A stretch of DNA of 64,000 bases from NCBI RefSeq assembly GCF_017811815.1, contig NZ_JADKZI010000003.1, positions 1 to 64,000 on the forward strand, in the 5' to 3' direction. Positions 42,901 through 51,458 of this stretch are shown one piece after another. This DNA comes from Flavonifractor sp. AGMB03687 (GTDB lineage: Bacteria > Bacillota > Clostridia > Oscillospirales > Oscillospiraceae). Every line of letters starts with the position of its first letter. Position 1 is the first letter of the stretch. Below the pieces are notes generated by a model, which ran no database searches, was not told where the DNA came from, and saw nothing but the letters and a program-made list of their open reading frames with translations. The position numbers and the translations under genes were made by a program.

Positions 42901-42995
42901 CCCAGGGCGTGGTCAGCGGCAACAACAACCAGATCCGCCCCTCCGACTCCATCACCCGCGGCGAGGTAGCCAAGCTGCTGTACGCCATGCTGTGA
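39993..42995 (+). CDS. Surface phosphodiester glycosidase (NAGPA-like) with S-layer anchors
   Basis: 1000 residues. Signal peptide 1-26 (ends ASASYA). Residues about 45-405 form a phosphodiester glycosidase/NAGPA domain with GINGDWYV and the conserved VDAVAMDGGGSTTIG. Two Ig-like Big domains follow (about 415-600), then a carbohydrate-binding-like sandwich (about 590-730), another Ig-like unit (about 735-815) and three SLH repeats at the C-terminus (SPFADMTGHWAEPYATFL, LPFADTASIPSWALTEVK, LTFSDAGQVPSWSLPYVK). It is secreted and held to secondary cell-wall polymers. The domain removes GlcNAc from phosphodiesters, probably of wall polymers or host glycans. AGGAGG precedes ATG 39993. Confidence 0.85.
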   Translation: MKHFIRRGAALGLALALTVTAASASYALGWDVHTGQVPLSQGATLGKNIFWSDSYSDLRHEYYISYSPNENVVPTVAYGDKVLNRQSLSTMAKSLENQGKRVVSGINGDWYVLSTGSTVGLLVTDGVVRATPYYNNAWAVGFNEDGTAFIGQPALSTTVTFGGQTFKLSGAINKVRKTTASDASGGLTLLTSDFATTTQNTEAGVDVILAPVDDGVSATQPTIGQQVQYQVEQVLESTGSIAIPEGKAVLTMNAKDNADTLAKLRALQPGDTVTLSITSTDERWNNVDQAIGGTYKIVSDGQVNSGLPSERTAWTAVGVKADSSAIFYTIDGKQSGYSVGCTLTQVAQRLIELGCVDAVAMDGGGSTTIGVTYPETDGMQVINRPSDGSQRANSTAIFLTTTLQPTGQLDSYYVTPTDSMLLSGATVQLSASGLDTSYYPTTGNEVTWSVSEGGGTVDQNGLFTAGSQSGFSQVTASDSRASGTAYLTTVSTPDSITITNESTGAKVSSLSLDPGQQINLKATAIYRSLSLSAQDTCFTWSLDPSLGTVDANGVLTAASTSGSGTLTVSAGGKSVSIPVTIAGHVKTLDNCEGNLSAFTSTSTATVSGETSSDYIHNGKQSLKLSYNAASGTASLSTSLSIPSGESWLGMWVYGDGSGNTLMASTLDSSYQVQQFLLTSLDFTGWKYVMVQLPTGATSLLSLDVIYGGSKTSGAIWLDQLVTANQKVTDTTASTVKVSVKGTQLTATVQDDVDATIPQSQVTLTYDGTVITGSWNEAAGTLTATLPSADNGYHRATVTVSDASGNLGRASADIKPASSRTSPFADMTGHWAEPYATFLYDQGVSQGTGGSTPLYQPDKNITRAEFFALVARWMDLDLANYASVQLPFADTASIPSWALTEVKAMYSLGILQGASSGGQLLANPSATITRAEAMTILGRTQAKGFAQTDLTFSDAGQVPSWSLPYVKTLVAQGVVSGNNNQIRPSDSITRGEVAKLLYAML

Positions 42996-43067
42996 GTTGA
43001 ATTTGAGTAAGAAAAAAGTGCGCCTTCCGCTACTCCTGATAGGGGTATCTTGAGGCGTGTCCTCGGA

Positions 43068-44801
<1,734 letters not shown>

Positions 44802-44835
44802 TCAATCGGTTTGTTTGTCTATGGGAACACACTTT

Positions 44836-45102
44836 TCAGGCGGAAATATTTTTTGCGTCTTCTTCCAGATCAATGACTTGCTTCAGAAGTTCGACCGTAG
44901 ACTGCGTTCCTCCGAAACCAAATTCCGCAAGCACAATGTACTCTCTTCCGCACACACTTTGCCGGCGGCTTTTTATGATCTTGCCGTCTCTTTCTTCCAC
45001 TGCGGTATCCCGCACCGCCTTGGCGGAGGGAATGTCCTCAACCCCTTGCAGTTCCTCATGATCGAAGTGGGGACGCTCGTTGTATTTGAATTGATACTCC
45101 AT
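44836..45102 (-). CDS. Small mobile-element protein of unknown function
   Basis: 88 residues from ATG 45102, preceded by AAAGGA. The sequence is acidic-basic mixed with no membrane segment. It includes the strand-like REYIVLAEFGFGGTQSTVEL and ends in a short helix. No family is recognised. It lies between the relaxase and recombinase genes on the same strand, the place where such elements often keep a small accessory or recombination directionality protein. Confidence 0.6.
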   Translation of the reverse strand: MEYQFKYNERPHFDHEELQGVEDIPSAKAVRDTAVEERDGKIIKSRRQSVCGREYIVLAEFGFGGTQSTVELLKQVIDLEEDAKNISA

Positions 45103-45151
45103 ATCGTTCCTTTCTCCTGACCTGCGGTCAGGCAACAAAAATAGCAGACCG

Positions 45152-46462
45152 TTACATGGTCTGCTGCCAAGTCTGTTCTTCTTCGTGGTCGTCCTCCTTG
45201 TGACCGAGGGCGATTTTTATTTGCCGTTCCCGACGGAGCGTTTTTCGGTCCGTGTGTTGGTGCATGGTTGTGGCATCCCTTATGGGATCAGCAGCTTGAT
45301 CACGCTCCAGAGAGCGGCCAAGCCGGACCAGATCACCTGCAAGACCACCATCCCCACCATAGTCCCCAGCAAAATCAGAGCCAGCCATACTATGACCGAT
45401 ATTGCCGTTCCCAGACTGGGCGGAGAAACAGAAATCTCTTTCTTCTTCCCAGCCTGTTGCAGCAGCCGCTGTACTTCCGCCACATCCCGCGTCAGTGCCT
45501 CCATCTGCGCCTGGGTGGGGCACGGCTCCCTCCAGCTGGAAGCCTCCCGCAGAAGGGATGTGTGTGCCGCTGTGTGCCGCTCCAGCTCGTCCAGCCGATG
45601 GAGCAGCTCCTGCCACTCCTCCTTGCCGGGACAGTTTTGCGGTATCATAGTCTGCGGAGCATTCCTCCGCTTCAATTCCTCCATGGGCAAGCGCTGCCCG
45701 GATTCTGAACTCATGTTCCATAACCTCCTTTGCGTACTTTTCCTCGTGGAGCCGGTCGTCCCGACACTTCATTCCCTTGGGTGTGGTGTAGGTGATGTTC
45801 TTCCGGCTGTCCGTCCAGCGCACCTGATACCCCTCGCTCTCCATCAGAGAGATGAATTCCTCCTTGCTGGCAGCGTACCGCATGCACTGGTCAATGGTGT
45901 TCATGAGGCGGAACTTCCAGCTCTCGCCCTTCGCGGCGGAGCGGTACTCTCTGGTGCTCATCCGCTTTTGCTTGACCTGCTTCTGCGGTGGCGGAAGGAT
46001 CTCCAGACCGTGGGCAACGCAGATTTCATCGTTGGCTATCCGGTGGGTCTGCAGGTCGGCGGCACTTTGATGGAGTTTCTTGCCGCTCTGGAAGCTCACA
46101 CTGTTCACCACCAGGTGATTGTGGAGATGCTCTGTGTCCATATGGGTGGCCACTAACACCTCAAAGTTTGGAAACTCACGCTGGGCTAGTTCCAGCCCAA
46201 TAGCGTGAACTTCCTGTGGGGACAGGTCATCCTGCTTGTCAAAGGACTGCACGAAATGATAGTACTGTCTGCCATCTGTCTTATGGAACCGCTCCTTGGT
46301 GAGCTGCATTTCGGAGCAGACACTTTGGGCGGTGCAGTTCCAGCCGGAGACCAGCCGACGATCTTCCCATGTGGTTTTCTCTTCCTGCTGGACATAGCGC
46401 AGCACACCACCCAGAGCACCTCTGCCACCGCCACGATTTTTGATTGCGGTGAAGGTTGCCAT
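45152..46462 (-). CDS. Relaxase, MOBP/VirD2-like
   Basis: 436 residues. The relaxase domain (about 1-250) has the nicking tyrosine in GGVLRYVQQEEKT (about residue 23) and the metal-binding triad in THMDTEHLHNHLVVNSVSF (about 105-123). It would nick oriT and lead the strand into a recipient. GGGAGGTGA precedes the ATG. The part encoded by 45714-45280 is low-complexity (Gly/Ala-rich) because another gene is read there in a second frame. The last 40 residues become charged and ordinary again, so the frame seems kept open through the overlap. Confidence 0.85.
   Translation of the reverse strand: MATFTAIKNRGGGRGALGGVLRYVQQEEKTTWEDRRLVSGWNCTAQSVCSEMQLTKERFHKTDGRQYYHFVQSFDKQDDLSPQEVHAIGLELAQREFPNFEVLVATHMDTEHLHNHLVVNSVSFQSGKKLHQSAADLQTHRIANDEICVAHGLEILPPPQKQVKQKRMSTREYRSAAKGESWKFRLMNTIDQCMRYAASKEEFISLMESEGYQVRWTDSRKNITYTTPKGMKCRDDRLHEEKYAKEVMEHEFRIRAALAHGGIEAEECSADYDTAKLSRQGGVAGAAPSAGRAGAAHSGTHIPSAGGFQLEGAVPHPGADGGTDAGCGGSTAAAATGWEEERDFCFSAQSGNGNIGHSMAGSDFAGDYGGDGGLAGDLVRLGRSLERDQAADPIRDATTMHQHTDRKTLRRERQIKIALGHKEDDHEEEQTWQQTM
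45280..45714 (-). CDS. Membrane protein nested in the relaxase gene (MobB-like)
   Basis: 144 residues. A soluble helical part (about 15-95) with heptad-like Leu/Glu spacing is followed by a hydrophobic segment AISVIVWLALILLGTMVGMV (about 104-123) and a second at 125-142. It lies entirely within the 3' part of the relaxase gene in another frame of the same strand, yet has its own ribosome binding site (AAAGGAGG before ATG 45714). RSF1010 mobB and ColE1 mbeB/mbeD are nested in relaxase genes in the same way. A role anchoring or helping the relaxosome is likely by analogy. Confidence 0.75.
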   Translation of the reverse strand: MSSESGQRLPMEELKRRNAPQTMIPQNCPGKEEWQELLHRLDELERHTAAHTSLLREASSWREPCPTQAQMEALTRDVAEVQRLLQQAGKKKEISVSPPSLGTAISVIVWLALILLGTMVGMVVLQVIWSGLAALWSVIKLLIP

Positions 46463-46463
46463 C

Positions 46464-46781
46464 TCAAGTCACCTCCCGTAACAGCTCTCGGAGCTGTTCA
46501 TAGATTTTTCCATAGTTTTCTGCCAGCGTTTCACCTTTGACTACAGATACTCTCCCCATGTTGGCCAGGGTGGTGAGCTGATTTAGATTTCTCCCCTGGG
46601 CTTTCAGTTCAGACAGCACCTGTTCTAACCCTTCCACCCGCACGATCTCTTTTCCCAGTCCGCTGTAGCACAGGTAATCGGTGACCGTCAGGCCAGCGGC
46701 CTTGGCTCGTTCCCGGATAGCTTCTTTCACACGGGGCGTCACCCGCAGGGTGATGATCTCACTCTTTTTTACTCTCTGCAT
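46464..46781 (-). CDS. mobC: MobC-family relaxosome protein
   Basis: 105 residues. An N-terminal ribbon-helix-helix-like region (ITLRVTPRVKEAIRERAKAA) is followed by the typical MobC motif QGRNLNQLTTLANMG (about 62-76). MobC binds oriT and helps the relaxase open DNA. Its stop is two bases before the relaxase start, and its start overlaps the RepA-like gene by 13 bp, forming one mobilization operon. Confidence 0.88.
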   Translation of the reverse strand: MQRVKKSEIITLRVTPRVKEAIRERAKAAGLTVTDYLCYSGLGKEIVRVEGLEQVLSELKAQGRNLNQLTTLANMGRVSVVKGETLAENYGKIYEQLRELLREVT

Positions 46782-47956
46782 TGCTCCTCCTCCCCCTCAG
46801 GGGCCGGGTACGGGGCAGCGCCCCGAAACTGTGCGCGGCGTATAGCCGGGCGCGATGCTTGCCCTCCCCGAAGGGAGGAATCCGTCTCCACGGCCCCCGC
46901 CGCGCCCTCTCCAGACGGTTGGTCAACGGCAGCAGGGTCGATAGGGACGATTTCTCCGGCACCCTCCAAATCGACACTATCGGCACGATTCAGCTCAATT
47001 ACACGCTTGCCGTTGCTTCGGCGGACCACTGCAGCAATTCCGTTCTTCCTTAGGGCCTCAACGCTTTGCAGGATCAGTCTTGAAATCTTTTTGGGCGTTA
47101 CTCCTTCGGCCTTATCAGGGTCGATCTTTTCGGAGAGCTCCGTGGGAGTGCCGATAAATACTGTTCTGGTGCTCATAAATGCAGAGAGGAGAACGACGAT
47201 CCGATCCTCATGAAACACGGGTTCTTCTCTGCTGTCTGAAACCAACTCCCACACATTTTCCTCGCCGCGTCGAAGCTCCAGCTCGCGGTATTCGATGTCC
47301 CGGCCCACGCAGGTCAGTCTGGCCCTGCCGCTGCCCCGCTTTTCTTCCACCAGCGTGAAGCTGGAATCCACCGCGCCGCTGATGGCAGTGGTCCCGGAGA
47401 TCCGGTGGAACACATCTTCCGCCTTTTCTTTCCGCAGGTGGTGGATGAGCAGGATGGCAATGCCATGCTTGTCCGCCAACCGCTTGAGCACAGACAGATC
47501 CCGGTAGTCGTTGGCGTAGGTGGCGTCGTGGATCGGACGGATCATCTGCAGGGTGTCGATGATGACCAGCACGGTATCGGGGTGGGCGTTGAGGAATGTT
47601 TCCACCTGTTCCTCCAGTCCCTGACCGATGAGGTCGCACTCGGTGCAGAAGTGGACGCTGCTTGGTGCGTCCTCCGTGATCTCAAACAGCCGATTCTGGA
47701 TACGGAGGACGGAATCTTCCAGACAGAGATAGAGGGTGGTGCCCTGCCTGGTGGTCATGTTCCACACCGGTTCTCCCTTGGCCACTGTCACGGCCAGCCA
47801 CAGAGCCAGCCAGGATTTGCCCACCTTCGGGGAGCCTGCCAGGATGTGCAGGCCCTGCGCAAGCAGGGTGTCCACCACAAAATTGGGCGAGTGCAATGGC
47901 TGGCTCATCAAGGTTGCTCCATCCACTGTGCGGAGCGGTGCGTTGTTTTTTCTCAC
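46769..47956 (-). CDS. RepA-like AAA ATPase of the mobile element
   Basis: 395 residues from GTG 47956, with AAGGAGG eight bases upstream. RecA-like AAA_25 domain: Walker A LAGSPKVGKSWLALWLAV (about 42-59), Walker B TVLVIIDTLQMIRP and HLRKEKAEDVFHRISGTTAI, as in plasmid RepA (RSF1010 type) helicases. The C-terminal third holds a winged-helix-like part and a low-complexity tail over the putative oriT. It probably supports replication or unwinding of the excised circle. The leader contains an imperfect hairpin (47986-48009) ahead of the ribosome binding site. Confidence 0.82.
   Translation of the reverse strand: MRKNNAPLRTVDGATLMSQPLHSPNFVVDTLLAQGLHILAGSPKVGKSWLALWLAVTVAKGEPVWNMTTRQGTTLYLCLEDSVLRIQNRLFEITEDAPSSVHFCTECDLIGQGLEEQVETFLNAHPDTVLVIIDTLQMIRPIHDATYANDYRDLSVLKRLADKHGIAILLIHHLRKEKAEDVFHRISGTTAISGAVDSSFTLVEEKRGSGRARLTCVGRDIEYRELELRRGEENVWELVSDSREEPVFHEDRIVVLLSAFMSTRTVFIGTPTELSEKIDPDKAEGVTPKKISRLILQSVEALRKNGIAAVVRRSNGKRVIELNRADSVDLEGAGEIVPIDPAAVDQPSGEGAAGAVETDSSLRGGQASRPAIRRAQFRGAAPYPAPEGEEEQCRE
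46786..46925. other. Candidate oriT
   Basis: GC-rich tract just upstream of mobC with two tight inverted repeats: GGGGC-AGC-GCCCC near 46811-46823 and CCTCCC-CGAA-GGGAGG near 46863-46878. It lies inside the 3' end of the RepA-like gene, whose encoded tail here is low-complexity (GGQASRPAIRRAQFRGAAP), suggesting that DNA structure rather than protein is conserved. Origins of MOBP elements often lie beside mobC. The nick site is not assigned. Confidence 0.45.
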
Positions 47957-48034
47957 GGTCAATTCCTCCTTATTTTGAATATGAAAAGCGCCCACCTCAG
48001 TGAGCGCTTCCGGGAAAGGTATTTTTCCTTTCAC

Positions 48035-48062
48035 TTGATTATTCTGGGAGTTTTGATAAAAT
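48035..48062 (+). promoter_or_regulatory. Promoter of the DUF6076-sigma pair
   Basis: TTGATT at 48035-48040, 16 bp, then TAAAAT at 48057-48062 with an extended TGA. It reads rightward, opposite to the RepA-like gene, 51 bp before the ATG. Confidence 0.55.
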
Positions 48063-48113
48063 GAGAATATCACAAGACAGGGCCAAAATGGATATAGGAC
48101 AGGAGGGGGACAC

Positions 48114-49238
48114 ATGCCGCTGGGGATCAAGCAGAACAACAACCTGCTGTACCTCACACTGGACGTGTGGCAGGATTTAGTTTTTCTGAACGAGCAAGCC
48201 TATCCCGCCGGATATTTTGCGGCCAATATCATGAATCAGGATCAGGCAACCCTTCAGGCTCTGATCCATTACGGCGGTGCCATCAGCAAAGAGGCGGAAG
48301 CACTCCTGGACGCAGATCGGGACACCTTTGCCCGTCTGCTCCCACAGGTGCGCTCGGATGTCTCCGCCCTGCTGGATGTGCTGTGGACATACCCGCCCTT
48401 CTGCTTCCTGGACAAGTCTGGAGAACTGGAGGTGCTGGACCAATATTGCCGCGAGAGCATGGTGGATGCCCTGATGTCGACCGAGGCCCCGTATCGGGAT
48501 TTTTTCTTGCACTACCTGGCCGCCGCGTTTGCCATCCCCCTGGGGATTTATCATTTTGTTTTAGCGGCGGACTACTTTGAGCGGGGATACCTCTACCGGC
48601 TCAAGGAGCGGAACGAGACCTTCTTTGCCATTGCCGCCCACGACTGTTTTACCAGCGACGATTTCTGGCATGTGATGGACGCCCTCCCCTTGCCGGATAT
48701 TGAAAAATTTACGGTGTCCCCAGTCATGGAGTCCACATATATCTTTGCAAGGAACCCTACCCAGAAAGAAAAGATGGTGTTTGTCCAGCGCGTCCGTTTT
48801 CACAGGATCATGTCGTTTTACTGCTTCGACCTGATGAACGGGCTGCATCATGGCCACGCTCCCTGCGTGTGTCAGAACTGTGAGCGGTATTTTCTTACCC
48901 GCAGCGGACATAAACCAAAATACTGCAGCGGCGTGGCCCCCCAGGACAGCCGCCTGACCTGCCGACAGTACGGTGCCATGATGCACCAGAAGGAGCAGAA
49001 CAAGCAGCATCCCGTCTACCGCCTGTTCAATACCCGCACCAACACCATCCGCAAGCATCATCAGAGAGGAAAAATCTCCGACGAGTTGCGGCGGGAAGCG
49101 CTGTATCTCGCGGAGACCTATCGGGACCGGGCACTTATGGACAACGACTACGCTGCTGGAGACTACGCCCACGACATGGAGCAGGAGACGCTTTATGCTC
49201 AGGCGAGAGCACGCCTTGCCCAGGAGGACAAGCCATGA
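48114..49238 (+). CDS. DUF6076-like zinc-finger protein
   Basis: 374 residues, no signal peptide. The first 230 residues are helical and unfamiliar. At about 255-275 a treble-clef-like zinc site reads CVCQNCERYFLTRSGHKPKYC, followed by another Cys in SRLTCRQYG, then a basic helical region (KQHPVYRLFNTRTNTIRKHH). This layout occurs in DUF6076-type proteins of clostridial mobile elements; the function is unknown. AGGAGGGGG precedes the ATG. Its stop overlaps the sigma-like gene start (ATGA), so the two proteins are likely made together. Confidence 0.7.
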   Translation: MPLGIKQNNNLLYLTLDVWQDLVFLNEQAYPAGYFAANIMNQDQATLQALIHYGGAISKEAEALLDADRDTFARLLPQVRSDVSALLDVLWTYPPFCFLDKSGELEVLDQYCRESMVDALMSTEAPYRDFFLHYLAAAFAIPLGIYHFVLAADYFERGYLYRLKERNETFFAIAAHDCFTSDDFWHVMDALPLPDIEKFTVSPVMESTYIFARNPTQKEKMVFVQRVRFHRIMSFYCFDLMNGLHHGHAPCVCQNCERYFLTRSGHKPKYCSGVAPQDSRLTCRQYGAMMHQKEQNKQHPVYRLFNTRTNTIRKHHQRGKISDELRREALYLAETYRDRALMDNDYAAGDYAHDMEQETLYAQARARLAQEDKP

Positions 49239-50200
49239 GTATGTACCTCTGTGACACACCCTGTCCCAGCAACGAGCAACTTGCCCAGCGCATACAGGAC
49301 GGTGATCCAGAGGCCGCTTCGTGTCTGCTTTCCCAGAACGAGGGATACCTGACCATGCTGGCCGCAAGCTACTGCGAACAATTTTCTCAAGATTTTCTGG
49401 TGGACGATTTGAAGCAAGAGGGTGCGCTGGCACTGCTGGACGCGGCACAGCGGTTCGATGTGTCCATGGGAACCAGGCTGCTGACCTACGCCACGCCCGC
49501 CATTGAAACGGCCATGAAGGACTGTGCCGCCCAAAGTTCTTTTTCTCTGTCCCTCCCGCTGGATCGCTACTACCAGCTGCGCCAGGTGGCGTTCCTCTAT
49601 GCCGCACACGAGCAGGACACCGAAGCAAATCTTCTGACCGCCATTCAAGCCAAGTTGGAAGTCTCCGCCAAAGTAGCCAAGCGTCTGCTGGAGGAATACC
49701 GCACCGTGTTCCAGATTGAGTCCCTGGGTGAGCGTGTCTTTGATATTAGTTTTGGCGGTGATCCCGCCAAGGCCTATGACCGTTTTATGCGCCGGACGCT
49801 GCTTCTCCAGCTCATGGAGGAGGTACTCAAGCCCAGAGAGTTGAACTTGGTGCGCTGTTATCTGGGGATTGGCCAGCCCAATGAGCAGGGCATGACCTTT
49901 CAGGAACTGGCCATCCGTCTCAACTACAACGGCCCCAGCGGAGCGGAGAAGGCGTATAAGAGCGCCATCCGGAAGCTGAGAAAGCAACGAAACGGCGGCG
50001 TTTACGGTCATTGGCTCTCCATCCAGAAAGCGATTCAAGCCGCACGCCGGGAGGCCAGCACAGAGACAGGATACAGTTCACCCCAGTCCACATGGCTGGA
50101 TGAACAGGAGTTGATTCGGGGATTTTTGCGTAAGACAGCGGCTTTGCGTCATGTGTATCATATTCTGCACACAGCAAGTGTGGAGGACCAAAAAGGGTAG
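49235..50200 (+). CDS. Sigma-70-like regulatory protein of the mobile element
   Basis: 321 residues. The N-terminal part resembles sigma region 2: NEQLAQRIQDGDPEAASCLL then DDLKQEGALALLDAAQRFDVSMGTRLLTYATPAIETAMKD (quoted as DDLKQEGALALLDAAQRFD and GTRLLTYATPAIETAMKD), like the core-binding and -10-melting helices. A middle region has TFQELAIRLNYNGPSGAEKA, a region-4-like helix-turn-helix. It may direct RNA polymerase to element promoters or act as a DNA-binding adaptor. It is coupled to the DUF6076-like gene. No anti-sigma factor is evident. Confidence 0.7.
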   Translation: MSMYLCDTPCPSNEQLAQRIQDGDPEAASCLLSQNEGYLTMLAASYCEQFSQDFLVDDLKQEGALALLDAAQRFDVSMGTRLLTYATPAIETAMKDCAAQSSFSLSLPLDRYYQLRQVAFLYAAHEQDTEANLLTAIQAKLEVSAKVAKRLLEEYRTVFQIESLGERVFDISFGGDPAKAYDRFMRRTLLLQLMEEVLKPRELNLVRCYLGIGQPNEQGMTFQELAIRLNYNGPSGAEKAYKSAIRKLRKQRNGGVYGHWLSIQKAIQAARREASTETGYSSPQSTWLDEQELIRGFLRKTAALRHVYHILHTASVEDQKG

Positions 50201-50212
50201 TCTAAAATATAG

Positions 50213-50258
50213 TATGGGGCAAGTGACAACGTTTCCACTGTCACTTGCCCCGTATTTT
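50213..50258. terminator. Terminator at the element-mal operon junction
   Basis: Perfect 13-bp stem, arms 50216-50228 and 50239-50251, loop of ten, with ATTTTTG on the right and AT-rich sequence on the left. It can stop both the sigma-like gene and the mal operon. Confidence 0.88.
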
Positions 50259-50271
50259 TGTATCCGTGCAA

Positions 50272-51432
50272 CTAAAATTCCAGGTTGTGATCGTCTCCCT
50301 TGGAAAACAGGTGTACCACATTGCCGCCAAAGGTAAACGAAATGGGAGTGCCGCTTTCCATAGGGACATGTCTGACCCCCTCCATACCGGAGGTCTGGGC
50401 AATAATAATGCTGTCCCGGCCATAGGCGTCCACATGGAGATGAACGGCGCTGCCCATCATCTCTGTGACCTCCACCTTGCCCTGCAGCCCTGGTTCGCCA
50501 TGCTCCAGCAGCATGATATGCTCAGGCCGGACACCGAGGATGATCGCCTGGGGCCCCACACCCGCTTTGCGCAGCCGTTCCTGCTTTTCGTCGGTCGGAA
50601 CCACACGAATGCCATTCATCATAACGGCATATGTACCGTCTTTGTCAAGCACCAACTCCGCATCGTAGAAGTTCATCTGGGGGACCCCGATGAAGCCCGC
50701 CACAAAGAGGTTGGCCGGGTGGTCAAAGACCTCCTGGGGCGTTCCGATCTGCTGGATCACACCGTCTTTCATGATAACGATGCGGTCGCCCAGGGTCATG
50801 GCCTCGGTCTGGTCATGGGTGACATAGATAAAGGTGGTGTTGATGCGCTGACGCAGTTTGATGATCTCGGCGCGCATCTGGTTGCGCAGCTTGGCATCCA
50901 GGTTGGACAGCGGTTCGTCCATCAAAAGCACCTTGGGTTCCCGGACAATGGCACGGCCAATGGCCACGCGCTGCCGCTGGCCGCCGGACAGCGCCTTGGG
51001 CTTGCGATCCAGATATTCCGTGATTCCCAGTATCTCCGCCGCCTGGTTCACCCGGCGCTCAATCTCATCTTTCGGCATCTTGCGGAGCTTCAGGGGGAAC
51101 TCCATATTCCCCCGCACCGTCATGTGGGGATAGAGGGCGTAACTTTGGAACACCATGGCAATGTCCCGGTCCTTGGGCTCCACATCGTTGACCAGCTTCC
51201 CGTCGATATAGAGCTCACCCCGGGTGATCTCCTCCAGGCCGGCCACCATCCGCAGGGTGGTGGATTTTCCGCAGCCGGAGGGGCCGACCAGAACGATGAA
51301 TTCCCGGTCACGGATGTCCAGATTGAAGTCCTGCACCGCCAGGACGCCTTCGTCCGTCACCTTGAGATTGCTCTTCTTTTTGCCGCTGTGCGGATATACT
51401 TTTTCAATATGCTGTAAACTGACTTCAGACAT
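50272..51432 (-). CDS. Sugar ABC transporter ATPase, MalK/MsmX/UgpC type
   Basis: 386 residues from ATG 51432. Nucleotide-binding domain: Walker A LVGPSGCGKSTTLRMVAGLE (about 47-66), signature ALSGGQRQRVAIGRAIV (about 142-158), Walker B VLLMDEPLSNLDA and the His switch in YVTHDQTEAMTLGDR. The C-terminal 130 residues form the TOBE regulatory domain (LGVRPEHIMLLEHG). It energises MalFG-type importers. The gene is last in the maltodextrin operon. An upstream GTG adds three codons but lacks a site. Confidence 0.9.
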   Translation of the reverse strand: MSEVSLQHIEKVYPHSGKKKSNLKVTDEGVLAVQDFNLDIRDREFIVLVGPSGCGKSTTLRMVAGLEEITRGELYIDGKLVNDVEPKDRDIAMVFQSYALYPHMTVRGNMEFPLKLRKMPKDEIERRVNQAAEILGITEYLDRKPKALSGGQRQRVAIGRAIVREPKVLLMDEPLSNLDAKLRNQMRAEIIKLRQRINTTFIYVTHDQTEAMTLGDRIVIMKDGVIQQIGTPQEVFDHPANLFVAGFIGVPQMNFYDAELVLDKDGTYAVMMNGIRVVPTDEKQERLRKAGVGPQAIILGVRPEHIMLLEHGEPGLQGKVEVTEMMGSAVHLHVDAYGRDSIIIAQTSGMEGVRHVPMESGTPISFTFGGNVVHLFSKGDDHNLEF

Positions 51433-51458
51433 AATAATCACACCTTTCTGTCACGGCA

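Noticed and set aside
43000-43067. Attachment-site repeats at the element ends
   Set aside because: No direct repeat long enough to trust was found between the left (43000-43067) and right (50200-50272) flanks, so att coordinates are not given.
50229-50240. A GGAAACGTT string, like the mal operator, in the terminator loop behind malK
   Set aside because: It is a single half-like match of nine bases with a poor other half, placed at the end of the operon. Chance is the simpler reading.
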